Assembly (NCBI RefSeq): GCF_025717535.1
Contig: NZ_JAJIRO010000002.1
Location: 868,001 to 932,000, forward strand
Source of the DNA: Paucibacter sp. Y2R2-4
GTDB taxonomy: Bacteria > Pseudomonadota > Gammaproteobacteria > Burkholderiales > Burkholderiaceae_C
Reading direction: 5' to 3'
DNA length: 64,000 bases
Shown: positions 8,446 to 16,866 of the stretch, one piece after another
Layout: every line of letters starts with the position of its first letter
How positions within the stretch are numbered: position 1 is the first letter of the stretch
Notes under the pieces: model-generated
Seen by the model: only the letters and a program-made list of their open reading frames with translations
Told to the model about the DNA's origin: nothing
Databases searched by the model: none
Position numbers and translations under genes: made by a program

Positions 8446-9375
8446 ATGCAATCAGACGCCCAGCTCTCAAGGAGCGGCGGACTGACGGGTGCGTTCGCGC
8501 CTGTCATTACGCCCTTCCTGCCCGACGGTAACCCCGACGTGGCCCGCTTCATCCAGCATTGCCGCTGGCTGATTGGCGAAGGCGCGGGCCTGGCCCCTTT
8601 TGGCACCAATAGCGAAGCCAATTCCATGAGTGCCACCGAGCGCATGGGCCTGCTGGCCCACCTGGTAGAAGCTGGACTGCCGCCTTCGCGCATGCTGCCG
8701 GGGACCGGCGCTTGTGCCGCGCCCGAAGCCGCTCAACTTAGCCGTCAGGCGCTGCAGCTGGGTTGTGCCGGTGTGCTGATGCTGCCGCCCTTTTTCTACA
8801 AAGGCATCAGCGACGATGGGCTCTACGGCTACTACGCCGATGTGATCGCGCGTATTGGCGACTCGCGGCTCAAGCTCTATCTGTATCACATCCCCGCGCT
8901 CAGCGGCGTTCCCATCAGCCACGCGGTGATCGAGCGCCTGCTGCGCGACTTCCCCGGCACCGTGGTCGGCATCAAAGACAGCTCGGGCGACTGGGACAAC
9001 CTGAGCGCCATGCTGAGCCGCTTCCCCACGCTGGAGATCTTCCCAGCCTCCGAAAGCTTGATCTCCAAGACCCGGCCGCTGGGCGCGCGCGGCTGCATCT
9101 CGGCCACGGTCAATATCAACCCCGGCCGCATCAGCCGCCTGGTGAATGAATGGAACAGTCCCAAGGGCGCGGCACTGCAGGCCGAGGTGGACGGCGTTCG
9201 CAAGATCGTCCAGGCCCTGCCGATGATTGCGGCCTTGAAGGAGGTGTTGGCCCAGGGCTTGAGCGATTCGGCTTGGCGGCGCGTGCGCCCGCCGTTGCAG
9301 CCGCTCTCTGCTGAGCAGGCCGCCCAGCTGCAAGCGGATCTGGCCGGCATTGGCTTTTCCTTGGTGGCGCGCTGA
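8446..9375 (+). CDS. DapA-family (dihydrodipicolinate synthase/NAL) lyase
   Basis: The product is a TIM-barrel class I aldolase/lyase. The Schiff-base lysine is in VGIKDSSGDW and the catalytic tyrosine in LYLYHIPALSG. The GTNSEANSMSATER region replaces the usual GTTGE loop of DapA, so the substrate differs from that of lysine biosynthesis. The ATG at 8446, preceded by GGAG at 8434, gives 309 aa; the frame is open further upstream but that part overlaps the hydrolase. Family members include hydratase-aldolases that release pyruvate from ring-cleavage products (the NahE type), which would fit here. A 55-bp gap precedes it and RidA follows 1 bp after. Confidence 0.85.
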   Translation: MQSDAQLSRSGGLTGAFAPVITPFLPDGNPDVARFIQHCRWLIGEGAGLAPFGTNSEANSMSATERMGLLAHLVEAGLPPSRMLPGTGACAAPEAAQLSRQALQLGCAGVLMLPPFFYKGISDDGLYGYYADVIARIGDSRLKLYLYHIPALSGVPISHAVIERLLRDFPGTVVGIKDSSGDWDNLSAMLSRFPTLEIFPASESLISKTRPLGARGCISATVNINPGRISRLVNEWNSPKGAALQAEVDGVRKIVQALPMIAALKEVLAQGLSDSAWRRVRPPLQPLSAEQAAQLQADLAGIGFSLVAR

Positions 9376-9376
9376 C

Positions 9377-9799
9377 ATGATCGAAGACCGCATCCGCCCC
9401 TTGGGCGCCTACCCCAGCCTGCGCCGCTGCGGCGACTGGCTGTTCTTGTCTGGCATGAGCGCCCGCCAGGCCGATGGCGGCTGCGCTGGCGTGACGCAGC
9501 TGGCCGATGGCGAGCTGCAGATCGACGTGGCGCTGCAGACGCGCGTCGTGATCGAAAAGATCCGCAAGGCCTTGCAAGAGGCTGGCGCGGCTTTGAGCGA
9601 CTGCGTCAGCCTGAATTGCTACCTGACCGATATGCGCGACTTCGAGGCCTATAACCGCGCCTATGCCGAGGTGTTCGACGAAGCCACAGGCCCGGCCCGC
9701 ACCACGGTGGCCGTGCACCAGTTGCCGCACCCCCATATGCGCATCGAAATCACCGCCACGGCTTTCTGCGCGGCGATGGACAGGGCTGCGACCCCATGA
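9377..9799 (+). CDS. RidA/YjgF-family protein, 2-aminomuconate deaminase-like
   Basis: This 140-aa protein of the Rid superfamily has the catalytic arginine in GPARTTVAVHQLPHP, a stretch I associate with 2-aminomuconate deaminases (AmnD/NbaF) rather than housekeeping RidA. The N-terminal LGAYPSLRRCGDWLFLSG pattern also matches that group. Such enzymes hydrolyse an enamine/imine to a 2-oxoacid and ammonia after ring opening of an aminophenol. The ATG at 9377 directly follows the DapA-like stop, and the gene overlaps the nitroreductase by 4 bp. If the comparison holds, the pathway substrate carries a ring amino group. Confidence 0.85.
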   Translation: MIEDRIRPLGAYPSLRRCGDWLFLSGMSARQADGGCAGVTQLADGELQIDVALQTRVVIEKIRKALQEAGAALSDCVSLNCYLTDMRDFEAYNRAYAEVFDEATGPARTTVAVHQLPHPHMRIEITATAFCAAMDRAATP

Positions 9800-10419
9800 G
9801 CGAGTCAAGACTTGACCCCGCTGCCTGGCGCCTGCTGTTCAGCGAGGCGCGCAGCCACAACGGCTGGCTCAACCGGCCCGTGGCACCCGAGCTGCTGCAT
9901 CAGCTGTATGCGCAAATGAAGATGGGGCCTACCAGCATGAACTGCGCGCCACTGCGTCTGCTGTTCCTGTGCACGCCACAAGCGCAAGCGCGCTTGCTGC
10001 CGCATCTGCTGCCCGGCAATGTGGAGAAGACTCGCAGCGCACCAGTGACGGTGCTGCTGGCCTATGACCGGCAGTTTCAAAGACGCCTGCCGGAGCTGTT
10101 TCCGCACCGCCCCACGGCGCGCGGCATCTTTGACGCCAACACGGCACTGCGCGAGACCACGGCCTTTCGCAACAGCAGCCTGCAAGCCGCTTACCTGATG
10201 CTGGCGGCCCGCGGCTTGGGCCTGGATTGCGGGCCGATGTCAGGCTTTGATGCCGAAGGCGTGGAGGCTGAGTTCTTTGGCCCAGACTCGGGTTCGAACA
10301 GTGATGCAGGCGAACAACTGGCGATCAATTTCATCTGCAATCTGGGCTATGGTGACCCTGCGGCGCTGTTTGATCGCTTGCCGCGCCTGAGTTTTGAGCA
10401 AGCCTGCAAGGTGTTGTGA
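9796..10419 (+). CDS. Nitroreductase-family protein, RutE/HadB-like
   Basis: This 207-aa FMN-dependent reductase belongs to the branch of malonic semialdehyde reductase RutE. Recognisable segments are KMGPTSMNCAPLR, GNVEKTRSAPVTVLLAYD, RLPELFPHRP and SLQAAYLMLAARGLGLDCGPMSGFD, then FICNLGYGDP. It probably reduces an aldehyde, or a nitro or quinone group, with NAD(P)H. The start overlaps the RidA stop (ATGA at 9796). RidA next to a RutE-like protein recalls the uracil rut operon, but no RutA or RutB is present, so a different pathway is likely. Confidence 0.85.
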   Translation: MSESRLDPAAWRLLFSEARSHNGWLNRPVAPELLHQLYAQMKMGPTSMNCAPLRLLFLCTPQAQARLLPHLLPGNVEKTRSAPVTVLLAYDRQFQRRLPELFPHRPTARGIFDANTALRETTAFRNSSLQAAYLMLAARGLGLDCGPMSGFDAEGVEAEFFGPDSGSNSDAGEQLAINFICNLGYGDPAALFDRLPRLSFEQACKVL

Positions 10420-11271
10420 GTGATGGAGATGGCAATGGGTGTGGGAATGAATGAGCTGGCGGCCTACCTGGCACTGGGAGCTTGTACCGGTGTACTGGCC
10501 GGCCTCTTGGGCGTGGGCGGCGGCATTGTGATCGTGCCTATGCTGGTGTGGATTTTCAGCGCCCTGCCCTGGGGCGAGGCCCAAGCGGCCAGCATTGCGC
10601 ACCTGGCCTTGGGCACCTCGCTGGCCAGCATTGTGTTCACCTCCATTTCCAGCGTGCGCGCCCACCACCAACGCGGCGCAGTGGACTGGGGCCTGGTCAA
10701 GCGCCTGAGTCCCGCCCTGCTGGTCGGCACCCTGGCCGGCACCTGGGTGGCCAGCCAGATGTCTACGCCGCTGCTGAAGGCGGTGTTCATCGTGTTTGCC
10801 TTCTATGTGGGCCTGCAAATGCTGTTCAACCTGAAGCCCTCGGCCGGCCGCGATCTACCCGGCACTTGGGGCTTGAGTGGCGTGGGCGCGGGCATCGGTG
10901 TGTTCTCCAGCCTGGTGGGCATAGGCGGCGGCTCAGTGTCGGTGCCCTTCATGAGTTGGTGCCGGGTGCCCCTGCACCGGGCCATTGCCACCTCGGCCGC
11001 GCTGGGCTTCCCCATCGCCGTGGCCGGCGCCACCGGCTACATCCTCAATGGCCTGCATCTGGTCGAGCAACAAGGCCCCCAAGCCCTGCCCGCTCCACAT
11101 CTGGGTTATGTCTACCTACCGGCCCTGGCCGGCGTGGCCCTGGGTTCGGTCTTGACCGCTCCCTTCGGCGCCAAGCTGGCCCACGCGCTGCCGGTGGCAC
11201 GGCTCAAGCAGTGCTTCGCGGTGCTGCTGCTTTTGTTGGGCAGCCGGATGTTGTGGAGCATGTTGCGCTGA
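10420..11271 (+). CDS. TauE/SafE (sulfite exporter) family membrane protein
   Basis: This inner-membrane permease of about 280 aa has around eight hydrophobic helices in two repeats, each with the family's Gly-rich segment (AGLLGVGGGIVIVP and SSLVGIGGGSVSVPF). Members move organic or inorganic anions such as sulfite or sulfonates. The frame opens at GTG 10420 immediately after the preceding stop, with in-frame ATGs at 10423, 10429, 10435 and 10447; the last (MNELAAYLAL) fits a helix start best. It is the last gene of the operon and may export a product or take up an acid intermediate. Confidence 0.85.
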   Translation: MMEMAMGVGMNELAAYLALGACTGVLAGLLGVGGGIVIVPMLVWIFSALPWGEAQAASIAHLALGTSLASIVFTSISSVRAHHQRGAVDWGLVKRLSPALLVGTLAGTWVASQMSTPLLKAVFIVFAFYVGLQMLFNLKPSAGRDLPGTWGLSGVGAGIGVFSSLVGIGGGSVSVPFMSWCRVPLHRAIATSAALGFPIAVAGATGYILNGLHLVEQQGPQALPAPHLGYVYLPALAGVALGSVLTAPFGAKLAHALPVARLKQCFAVLLLLLGSRMLWSMLR

Positions 11272-11409
11272 AGGCTTGGGGCAAACAGGATGCGGCAAAT
11301 CCGGCTGACTGCCGGCCTGGGCAGCATGACCTGGCTTACGCTCTTCAGCCTCTAGGCATCTGCTGGCACAGCAAGTTCGCTCGACCGCTGAGTCCTCGCC
11401 CCGATCCGC

Positions 11410-11892
11410 CTACAAGCACTTGAGGCCCGCAATGCCAAAGTAGGCCAAGATCAAGAAACCATGCATGCCGATGAAAAAGCGCACCGACGTTGGCGCTTTG
11501 ACTGGCAAGGCCATCAGGTCTACCGAAAGCAAGGGGCCTTGATGGTCCACCGACTGGAACTTGCTCGCATCGAAGCAGCCCAGCAGGCGTTCGAAGCGAA
11601 TCATGCGCTCGATACACGCCGCATAGAGCTTGAAAAGCGTCTGCGTCAGAACCATGCCGATGACAGCCATCCCAATCGGAATGGCCATCATGGCGAGCGC
11701 TTGAGTCAAGGTCACCTTGTCACCAAAGGCAAGCCCTACAAAGATCAGGCAGGCCGACACAATCAGCACATTGGCATTCACGATCAGCTGCTCGTAGTGG
11801 CGCGTCCAGTTTTGCGCTTCGGAGTACAGCTGGCGCACCGTGGCCAGGTCTCGTTCGTCAAGAGGCTGCGGCGATGTGTTGGCGGAGGTCAT
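11410..11892 (-). CDS. Small membrane protein of unknown function
   Basis: This 160-aa protein is not recognised as a named family. The chosen start (MTSANTSPQPLDERDLATVRQLY) is followed by a soluble helical stretch with WTRHYEQLIVNANVLIVSACLIFVGLAF (helix 1), a second hydrophobic helix (AMMAIPIGMAVIGMVLTQTLF) and a C-terminal helix (FFIGMHGFLILAYFGIAG). The loop FKLYAACIERMIRFERLLGCFD is amphipathic and cytoplasmic by charge. The frame is open upstream to 12096, but that part looks non-coding and lacks a ribosome site. It stands alone, convergent with the TauE gene. Confidence 0.7.
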   Translation of the reverse strand: MTSANTSPQPLDERDLATVRQLYSEAQNWTRHYEQLIVNANVLIVSACLIFVGLAFGDKVTLTQALAMMAIPIGMAVIGMVLTQTLFKLYAACIERMIRFERLLGCFDASKFQSVDHQGPLLSVDLMALPVKAPTSVRFFIGMHGFLILAYFGIAGLKCL

Positions 11893-12234
11893 AACAATGC
11901 TTTGCGTTTGAATGGAGTCGCCCAAGCCTTGGGCGACTGAAGCGCGCCGGGCCGCAGCGCTGATGCAAGGAAGACGGGCCGGGCTGATCTGGAAGTGAAG
12001 CGCCATTGTGCCAAGCGCAGTCCATGCCAGGCGGCCCGGTTTCCCTGCATACCGGCCCAAAGTTCCAGTACTCAAAATGAAGTGCAAAACAGACACGGAG
12101 ACACGGAGACACGGCCTCGCCTCTTGATTACAAAGCTTTTCTGGGAGCGAATCAGCCGGATCCGGGTCGAAACTCTCAACGCTCAGACGCCACTAAGATT
12201 CGCGCCATCATGACCTTCAGGCTCGACAGACCTC
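11893..12234. other. Intergenic region, 342 bp
   Basis: No gene is supported here. It separates the divergent membrane-protein gene and the hypothetical pair at 12235. Local composition is less GC-biased than in the neighbours. The only structure seen is a short tandem repeat at 12091-12114. Promoters for both flanking genes should lie here, but I could not place them with confidence. Confidence 0.5.
12091..12114. repeat. Three tandem copies of AGACACGG
   Basis: The octamer AGACACGG is repeated exactly three times, 120 bp before the hypothetical gene at 12235. It could be a binding-site array or a slippage product. Confidence 0.8.
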
Positions 12235-12666
12235 TTGAACTGCCCTGAACTAGCTCGCCGCCTAGAGGAAGAAGGCTGCAAACCCAGCTCGTACGCCATT
12301 GGCAACAGCGGCGGCGCTTCCGACGCTTACTGCTTGGTTCTCCAAGCGAAGCAGTGGCAGGTGTTCTACACCGAGCGCGGCCGGCAGGGCCCACCGATCT
12401 TCAGTTCGGAGCGCGAGGATGAGGCTTGCGAGTTCTTCTTGCAACACCTCTTGTCCTTGCAGCACGATCACTGCGTCGGCCTCTTTCGTTCTCAGCAAAG
12501 GGCCGAGGCCTTGAGCACCCAGCTGCAAGAACTGGGGCTGAGCCCTTGGCAAGACCAGATTCCCTTTGGCGGGCCTCAGAGCCCTCGCTATCGCGTCTTT
12601 GTGAGCGGCAAAGCCATCTTCGTGGCGCAATCCCATTTCCCCGAACTGCCGCTGAAGGATGAGTAA
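12235..12666 (+). CDS. Hypothetical protein, first of an overlapping pair
   Basis: The product is about 143 aa and no known domain is recognised. The sequence is soluble and mixed alpha/beta (KQWQVFYTERGRQGPPIFSS, then HDHCVGLFRS, then RYRVFVSGKAIFVAQ). The only usable in-frame start near the 5' end is TTG at 12235; the nearest ATG (12210) is out of frame. It overlaps the next gene by 8 bp, which supports real translation of both and a shared job. The pattern resembles small cytoplasmic proteins often found beside toxins, but that is weak and I assign no function. Confidence 0.65.
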   Translation: MNCPELARRLEEEGCKPSSYAIGNSGGASDAYCLVLQAKQWQVFYTERGRQGPPIFSSEREDEACEFFLQHLLSLQHDHCVGLFRSQQRAEALSTQLQELGLSPWQDQIPFGGPQSPRYRVFVSGKAIFVAQSHFPELPLKDE

Positions 12667-13135
12667 GGCTTCCACCCTGCAACAGGCCTCTGTGCCGGGC
12701 CAGATGGCCAGACCCGGCGTTTACGCCATCAAGACCGAGCTCCGCACCTTGCAGTCCGAGCAATGGCAGTTCTTGCGCCAGAAGACCATGTACGGCGGCA
12801 AGGCCATCACAGCCGGCGACACGGTCTACCTCTTCGCCAGCGAGAACTCAGGCGGAACGGGCCTGGTGGCGAAGGGCTGCGTGATAGCCGCCGAATCCGT
12901 CCCGCGCCTGATCGGGGTAGAGCGGCAAACACCGCGCGTCAGCCTCATCATCGCGCGGACAGCGTTCGCTCGACAAACGCTCGGACGGGTAGAGCTCAAG
13001 GGCTTCACGCAATGGGACGACGGTCGCCCAGAGACGGAGCTGAACTTCAAGCTCTATCGCCAAGCCACCGACAAAATCATTGGTCTCTCGGACGTGGCGA
13101 CGGCCTATCTCGAAGGGTTTTTCTACGAGCCCTGA
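12659..13135 (+). CDS. Hypothetical protein, second of an overlapping pair
   Basis: This 158-aa protein has an ATG at 12659 inside the end of the preceding gene. The centre (GDTVYLFASENSGGTGLVAKGCVIAAE) has the strand pattern and small-residue turns of a PUA/EVE/ASCH-like beta barrel. I offer this as a resemblance only. The following RVSLIIARTAF and ELNFKLYRQATDKIIGLSD complete a compact alpha/beta protein. There is no signal peptide or membrane helix. The gene ends 15 bp from the convergent ATPase-like gene. Confidence 0.65.
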   Translation: MSKASTLQQASVPGQMARPGVYAIKTELRTLQSEQWQFLRQKTMYGGKAITAGDTVYLFASENSGGTGLVAKGCVIAAESVPRLIGVERQTPRVSLIIARTAFARQTLGRVELKGFTQWDDGRPETELNFKLYRQATDKIIGLSDVATAYLEGFFYEP

Positions 13136-13150
13136 ATGACAAGGGCGGCC

Positions 13151-13714
13151 TCAGGCCGGCTCCTCCTCATTGAAGCGAATGCACACCCCCGGCAGGCTAG
13201 GCCGCAAACCCTCCAACCACTGTCCCAAGACCACCTCATCAATGGGATGCGCCGCCAGCGCCGCGCAGAGTCGGCCGCGCAAGTTGTTGCCCGAAGCCTG
13301 CCCCGGCGCGGGCTCCAGCGTTTTTTGCAAGAGCCGCCCGTGGGCGTAGCGATAGCTGGCTTGCTGCTCGCCGCGCCGCACTTGCACGAGCAATTCCTCA
13401 CAAAGGCTGTTGATCAGCGACATGCCCAAACCCTGCAGTTGCACGGCACCGGGCGCGCTCAAGCCGAAGGGATAGGCCAGGTGTTCGTAGATGAAAGACA
13501 AATAGGGCGTGCCATCGATGGTCTTGCCGGTCGAGTGCCCACGGCCATCGTCTGAGACCGCAAAGCGCTTGCCCCGCGCCTGCACGGCAATTTTGCGGAC
13601 ATGGCCCGCCTGGGCCTCGGCCACCGAATACAGCACCAAGCTGCGCACAAGGGCGCCGCCCAAGTCCGAGCCATCGCTGGGCCCGGCGCGCTCATCGATC
13701 ATTGAAGCTTCCAT
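13151..13714 (-). CDS. GHKL-type ATP-binding protein
   Basis: This compact protein of about 187 aa carries the Bergerat ATP-binding signature: an early helix (DLGGALVRSLVLYSVAEA), the G1 box FAVSDDGRGHS, and a later GLSAPGAVQLQGLGMSLINSLCEE that matches the lid/G2 region. The pattern is closer to the GyrB/ParE N-terminal ATPase than to histidine kinases, and no phosphoacceptor or transducer domain follows. The ATG at 13714 is the first in frame, with another at 13702. It precedes the hypothetical pair convergently and follows the Lrp regulator on the same strand, so it could be co-transcribed with that regulator. Its partner is unknown. Confidence 0.7.
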   Translation of the reverse strand: MEASMIDERAGPSDGSDLGGALVRSLVLYSVAEAQAGHVRKIAVQARGKRFAVSDDGRGHSTGKTIDGTPYLSFIYEHLAYPFGLSAPGAVQLQGLGMSLINSLCEELLVQVRRGEQQASYRYAHGRLLQKTLEPAPGQASGNNLRGRLCAALAAHPIDEVVLGQWLEGLRPSLPGVCIRFNEEEPA

Positions 13715-13751
13715 GGGGTGCAAACATCCAAAGCGGTGAACGAGGCCGACT

Positions 13752-14222
13752 TCATTCTGGAATCGGCATGCCGTCCAGGCCCTTGACCTCTTGCATCGAG
13801 AAGCTCGTGCGCATCATCTTCACTCCGGGCAGGCGGCGCAGCTTGGTTTGCATCAGCTGCGAATAGCTGTCCAGGTCTTGCGCCACCACCACCAGCACAA
13901 AGTCCTCCGGGCCCGAGACGCCGTGGCACATCACCACCTCGGGGATGTCGCGCACCGCGCGCTCGAACTCCAGCGAATGGTCTTCATCCTGACTGTCGAT
14001 GCTGATGGTGACGAACGCCATCACGCCATAGCCGAGGGCACGGCGGTCCAGCCGCGCGTTGTAGCCGGCAATCAGGCCAGCGTCTTCCAAGCGCTTGATG
14101 CGCCGCCAGCAGGGCGACTGCGACATGCCCGTCAGCTGCGCCAGCTCCGAGGTCGTGAGGCGCGCGTTGTCTTGCAGCGCTTTCAACAACACCCGATCGG
14201 TCGCATCGATCTCGATTTGCAT
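13752..14222 (-). CDS. kynR: Lrp/AsnC-family regulator, probable KynR
   Basis: This 156-aa feast/famine regulator has an N-terminal HTH (LDARLTTSEL-like segment ending GMSQSPCWRRIKRLEDAGLI) and a RAM ligand-binding domain (residues about 70-150, with VVMCHGVSGPEDFVLVVVA). It is divergent from kynureninase across 153 bp. In Pseudomonas and Burkholderia an Lrp/AsnC protein, KynR, sits in the same position and activates kyn genes in response to kynurenine. The name is inferred from family plus position. Note that the intergenic region also holds the GntR-type palindrome, so kynU may answer to two regulators. Confidence 0.88.
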   Translation of the reverse strand: MQIEIDATDRVLLKALQDNARLTTSELAQLTGMSQSPCWRRIKRLEDAGLIAGYNARLDRRALGYGVMAFVTISIDSQDEDHSLEFERAVRDIPEVVMCHGVSGPEDFVLVVVAQDLDSYSQLMQTKLRRLPGVKMMRTSFSMQEVKGLDGMPIPE

Positions 14223-14327
14223 AAGAAAACCTCAATTGCATAGAAGCGGGGATGAATTTACCCCAAACGGAAGTGGGTAGGGTTAGCTTGGTAATAAATC
14301 TGAAAAACAAAACATAGACTGGCCTCG

Positions 14328-14337
14328 TTGTATACAT
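14328..14337. promoter_or_regulatory. Palindromic operator TTGTATACAT, site 3
   Basis: This differs by one base from the palindrome at 1454 and 3141. It lies 38 bp before the kynU start in the kynR-kynU intergenic region. The position close to the start suggests repression by the GntR protein of 404-1291. A KynR site is also expected in this gap, but I could not identify it separately. Confidence 0.6.
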
Positions 14338-14375
14338 GAAAGCCTGTGCTAATACAGCTGCACAGCAACCCAACC

Positions 14376-15635
14376 ATGACGCTTGCTTCCACATCCGCTG
14401 ACTCCCTGATCTCTCGCCAAGACTGCTTGGCGCTCGACGCCAAAGACCCGCTGGCCGCCTGCCGCGAGCGCTTCGCCCTGCCCCCGGGCGTGATCTATCT
14501 GGACGGCAATTCGCTCGGCGCCATGCCGCGCGCCGTGCCCAGCCGCATGCAGCAAGCCATCGAGCAGGAATGGGCCGTCGGTCTGATCCGCAGCTGGAAC
14601 GATGCCGACTGGTACCCGGCGCCGCAGCGTGTTGGCGCCCGCATCTCGGCACTGATTGGCGCCAAGCCGAACGAAGTGATCGTGGCCGATTCGACCTCGG
14701 TCAATCTGTTCAAGCTGCTGGTCGCGGCCCTGCGCCTGCGCCCCGGCCGCAAAACCATCTTGGGCGAGAACGGCAACTTCCCCACCGACGCCTATGTGGC
14801 CAGCGGCGTGGCGGAGCTTTGTGGCGTGCAGCACCGCCCTGTGGCGCCTGCCGAGGTGATGGCCGCGCTGAATGAAGACGTGGCGGTGCTGACGCTGACC
14901 CATGTCAACTACAAGAGCGGCCAGACCTTTGATATGGCCGCCATCACCCGCCGTGCGCATGAAGTCGGCGCGCTGGTGATCTGGGATCTGGCCCACACGG
15001 CCGGCGCCATGCCCTGCGATCTGAATGGCTGCGAGGCGGACTTTGCCGTCGGCTGCGGCTACAAGTATCTGAACGGCGGCCCTGGCGCCCCCTCCTTCGC
15101 TTTTGTGGCCGAGCGCCATCACGAAGCGCTGCGTCAGCCCATCACCGGTTGGCACGGCCACGCCAAGCCTTTTGCTTTTGGTCAGAGCTATGAGCCGGCG
15201 CCCGGCATCGACCGCATGTTGGTCGGCACCGCGCCTCAGATGGGCTTGTTCGCGCTGGAAGCGGCGCTGACCGCCTTTGACGGCGTCGACCTGCAGCAGC
15301 TGCGTGCCAAGAGCCTGGCGCTGACTTCGCTGTTCATCCGCCTGGTCGATCAGGAGCTGAGCGAGTACGGCTTCGGCCTGGCCACGCCGCGCGAAGACGG
15401 CTTGCGCGGCAGCCAGGTGTCGCTGACGCATGAGCAGGGTTACGCCATCGTGCAGGCCTTGATCGCCCGCGGCGTGATCGGCGACTTCCGCGCGCCCGAC
15501 ATCTTGCGCTTCGGCTTTGCCGCGCTCTACCTGAGCCACGCCGACGTCTGGGACGCCATTGCCTTGCTGAAGGACGTGATGTCCAGCGGCGACTGGCAAA
15601 AGCCCGAGTTCATGGCCAAGAAAGCCGTCACCTGA
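14376..15635 (+). CDS. kynU: Kynureninase
   Basis: This PLP-dependent enzyme hydrolyses L-kynurenine to anthranilate and L-alanine. The protein is 419 aa, typical of the family. The diagnostic segments are YLDGNSLG near the N-terminus, DSTSVNLFKLL, VIWDLAHTAGA (Asp204 contacts the PLP ring) and GYKYLNGGPG with the Schiff-base Lys230, then GWHGHAKPFAF and ILRFGFAALY. I chose ATG 14376; a GTG at 14346 would add ten non-conserved residues. It faces the Lrp regulator. Neither tryptophan dioxygenase (kynA) nor the usual cyclase formamidase (kynB) lies in the window. Confidence 0.95.
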   Translation: MTLASTSADSLISRQDCLALDAKDPLAACRERFALPPGVIYLDGNSLGAMPRAVPSRMQQAIEQEWAVGLIRSWNDADWYPAPQRVGARISALIGAKPNEVIVADSTSVNLFKLLVAALRLRPGRKTILGENGNFPTDAYVASGVAELCGVQHRPVAPAEVMAALNEDVAVLTLTHVNYKSGQTFDMAAITRRAHEVGALVIWDLAHTAGAMPCDLNGCEADFAVGCGYKYLNGGPGAPSFAFVAERHHEALRQPITGWHGHAKPFAFGQSYEPAPGIDRMLVGTAPQMGLFALEAALTAFDGVDLQQLRAKSLALTSLFIRLVDQELSEYGFGLATPREDGLRGSQVSLTHEQGYAIVQALIARGVIGDFRAPDILRFGFAALYLSHADVWDAIALLKDVMSSGDWQKPEFMAKKAVT

Positions 15636-15754
15636 GCCCGGCGCTCACCCACCCCGTGTCCACCCGAATTTGATTTAGCTCCCCTCCCTTTTCCCCCTAA
15701 AGCCCCTACCGCTCCCCCGGCAGACCCTGTTCCAGCCCCTCGAAGGAGATTCCC

Positions 15755-16825
15755 GTGAGAGAGAACCTGTCCACACTTCGCAACCCTCTGGCCTTGGCCG
15801 TCCTCGCACTGACGGCCAGCGCGCCAGCCCTGGCGCAAGTGACCATTTCTGGTTATGTCGACGCCGCGCTTGAGCACATCAGCTCCGGCGGCAAGACACT
15901 GAATCGCGTCAGCCCGGGTGGTCTGACCACCTCGCGGCTGGAGTTCACCGCCAAAGAAGACCTGGGCAACGGCCTGTCCGCCAAGATCCGCCACGAGATG
16001 ATCCTCAAGCCCGACACCGGCGCCATGGACGCCAACTCGCGCGAGACCTATATCCAACTGGCGCACAAGGACTGGGGCGATATCAATCTGGGCCGCCTGA
16101 ACCTCTCGTCCTACCACTTGTACGGCTACGCCGACCCGAGCTATGGCTCCGCCTACAGCCCGGTCAACAACATGATGGTGTTCTATGCGCCCTGGCGCGA
16201 GTCGAATGCCATTTCCTTCAACTCGGCCAAGTTCGCTGGCGGATTCCAGGTCCGCGCCACTGTCACGGCCGGCAAGGAAGAAAGCGATAACAGCAAGAAC
16301 GGCCGCGTCATCAGCGTCGGCGCGTCTTACTGGAACGGCCCCTTGTTCTTGAGCGTGGCCAATGACATCCACAACAAGAGCAATATCTGGGACAAGAGCA
16401 AAAAGCAGAACGAGACCTCGCGCGACACCTATGTCTCAGGCGTGTACCGCATCGGCAGTTTCGATCTGACCGCCATCCTGCACGACTACAACGGCTACTA
16501 CGCCTATCCGCCCTATGTGGACTTCCAGACGCATGGCAAGAGCCTGCAGCTGGGTACCCGAATCTCGGTGAACGAGCAGATTCGCTTGTTCGCCAGCGTG
16601 GTGCGCCGCGATGACGCCACCGGCGCCTTGGCCGACGCCACCGGCGTGACTCTGGGTGCCACCTATCACTTCTCCAAACGCACCACGCTGTACGCCGCCT
16701 ACGGCACGGTGCGCAATGGCACCCCCGGCAGCGCCGGCGCTGAATACCCCATTGACTGGGGCCTGACACCGAAGGCCGGCGAGAACCCCGAGGGCTATAT
16801 GTTTGGCCTGCGCCACGCCTTCTGA
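15755..16825 (+). CDS. Outer-membrane porin (betaproteobacterial OmpC-like)
   Basis: This 356-aa precursor has a signal peptide (basic start, LALAVLALTASAPALAQ) followed by VTISGYVDAALEHISSGG, the conserved first strand of general porins in Burkholderiales. Alternating strand patterns continue to a C-terminal aromatic residue (GLRHAF), required for BAM-dependent insertion. The start is GTG at 15755, with GGAG 8 bp upstream. It lies 119 bp behind kynU in the same direction and may provide entry for the aromatic substrate. Co-transcription with kynU is plausible but not shown. Confidence 0.92.
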   Translation: MRENLSTLRNPLALAVLALTASAPALAQVTISGYVDAALEHISSGGKTLNRVSPGGLTTSRLEFTAKEDLGNGLSAKIRHEMILKPDTGAMDANSRETYIQLAHKDWGDINLGRLNLSSYHLYGYADPSYGSAYSPVNNMMVFYAPWRESNAISFNSAKFAGGFQVRATVTAGKEESDNSKNGRVISVGASYWNGPLFLSVANDIHNKSNIWDKSKKQNETSRDTYVSGVYRIGSFDLTAILHDYNGYYAYPPYVDFQTHGKSLQLGTRISVNEQIRLFASVVRRDDATGALADATGVTLGATYHFSKRTTLYAAYGTVRNGTPGSAGAEYPIDWGLTPKAGENPEGYMFGLRHAF

Positions 16826-16866
16826 TCTATTTGCTCGAAACACACGCAAAGAAAGCCAAGACCATC

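Noticed and set aside
9377-10419. RidA plus RutE-like genes as a uracil-degrading rut operon
   Set aside because: No RutA, RutB or RutF-type genes are present, and the RidA protein resembles aminomuconate deaminases more. The neighbouring enzymes belong to ring cleavage.
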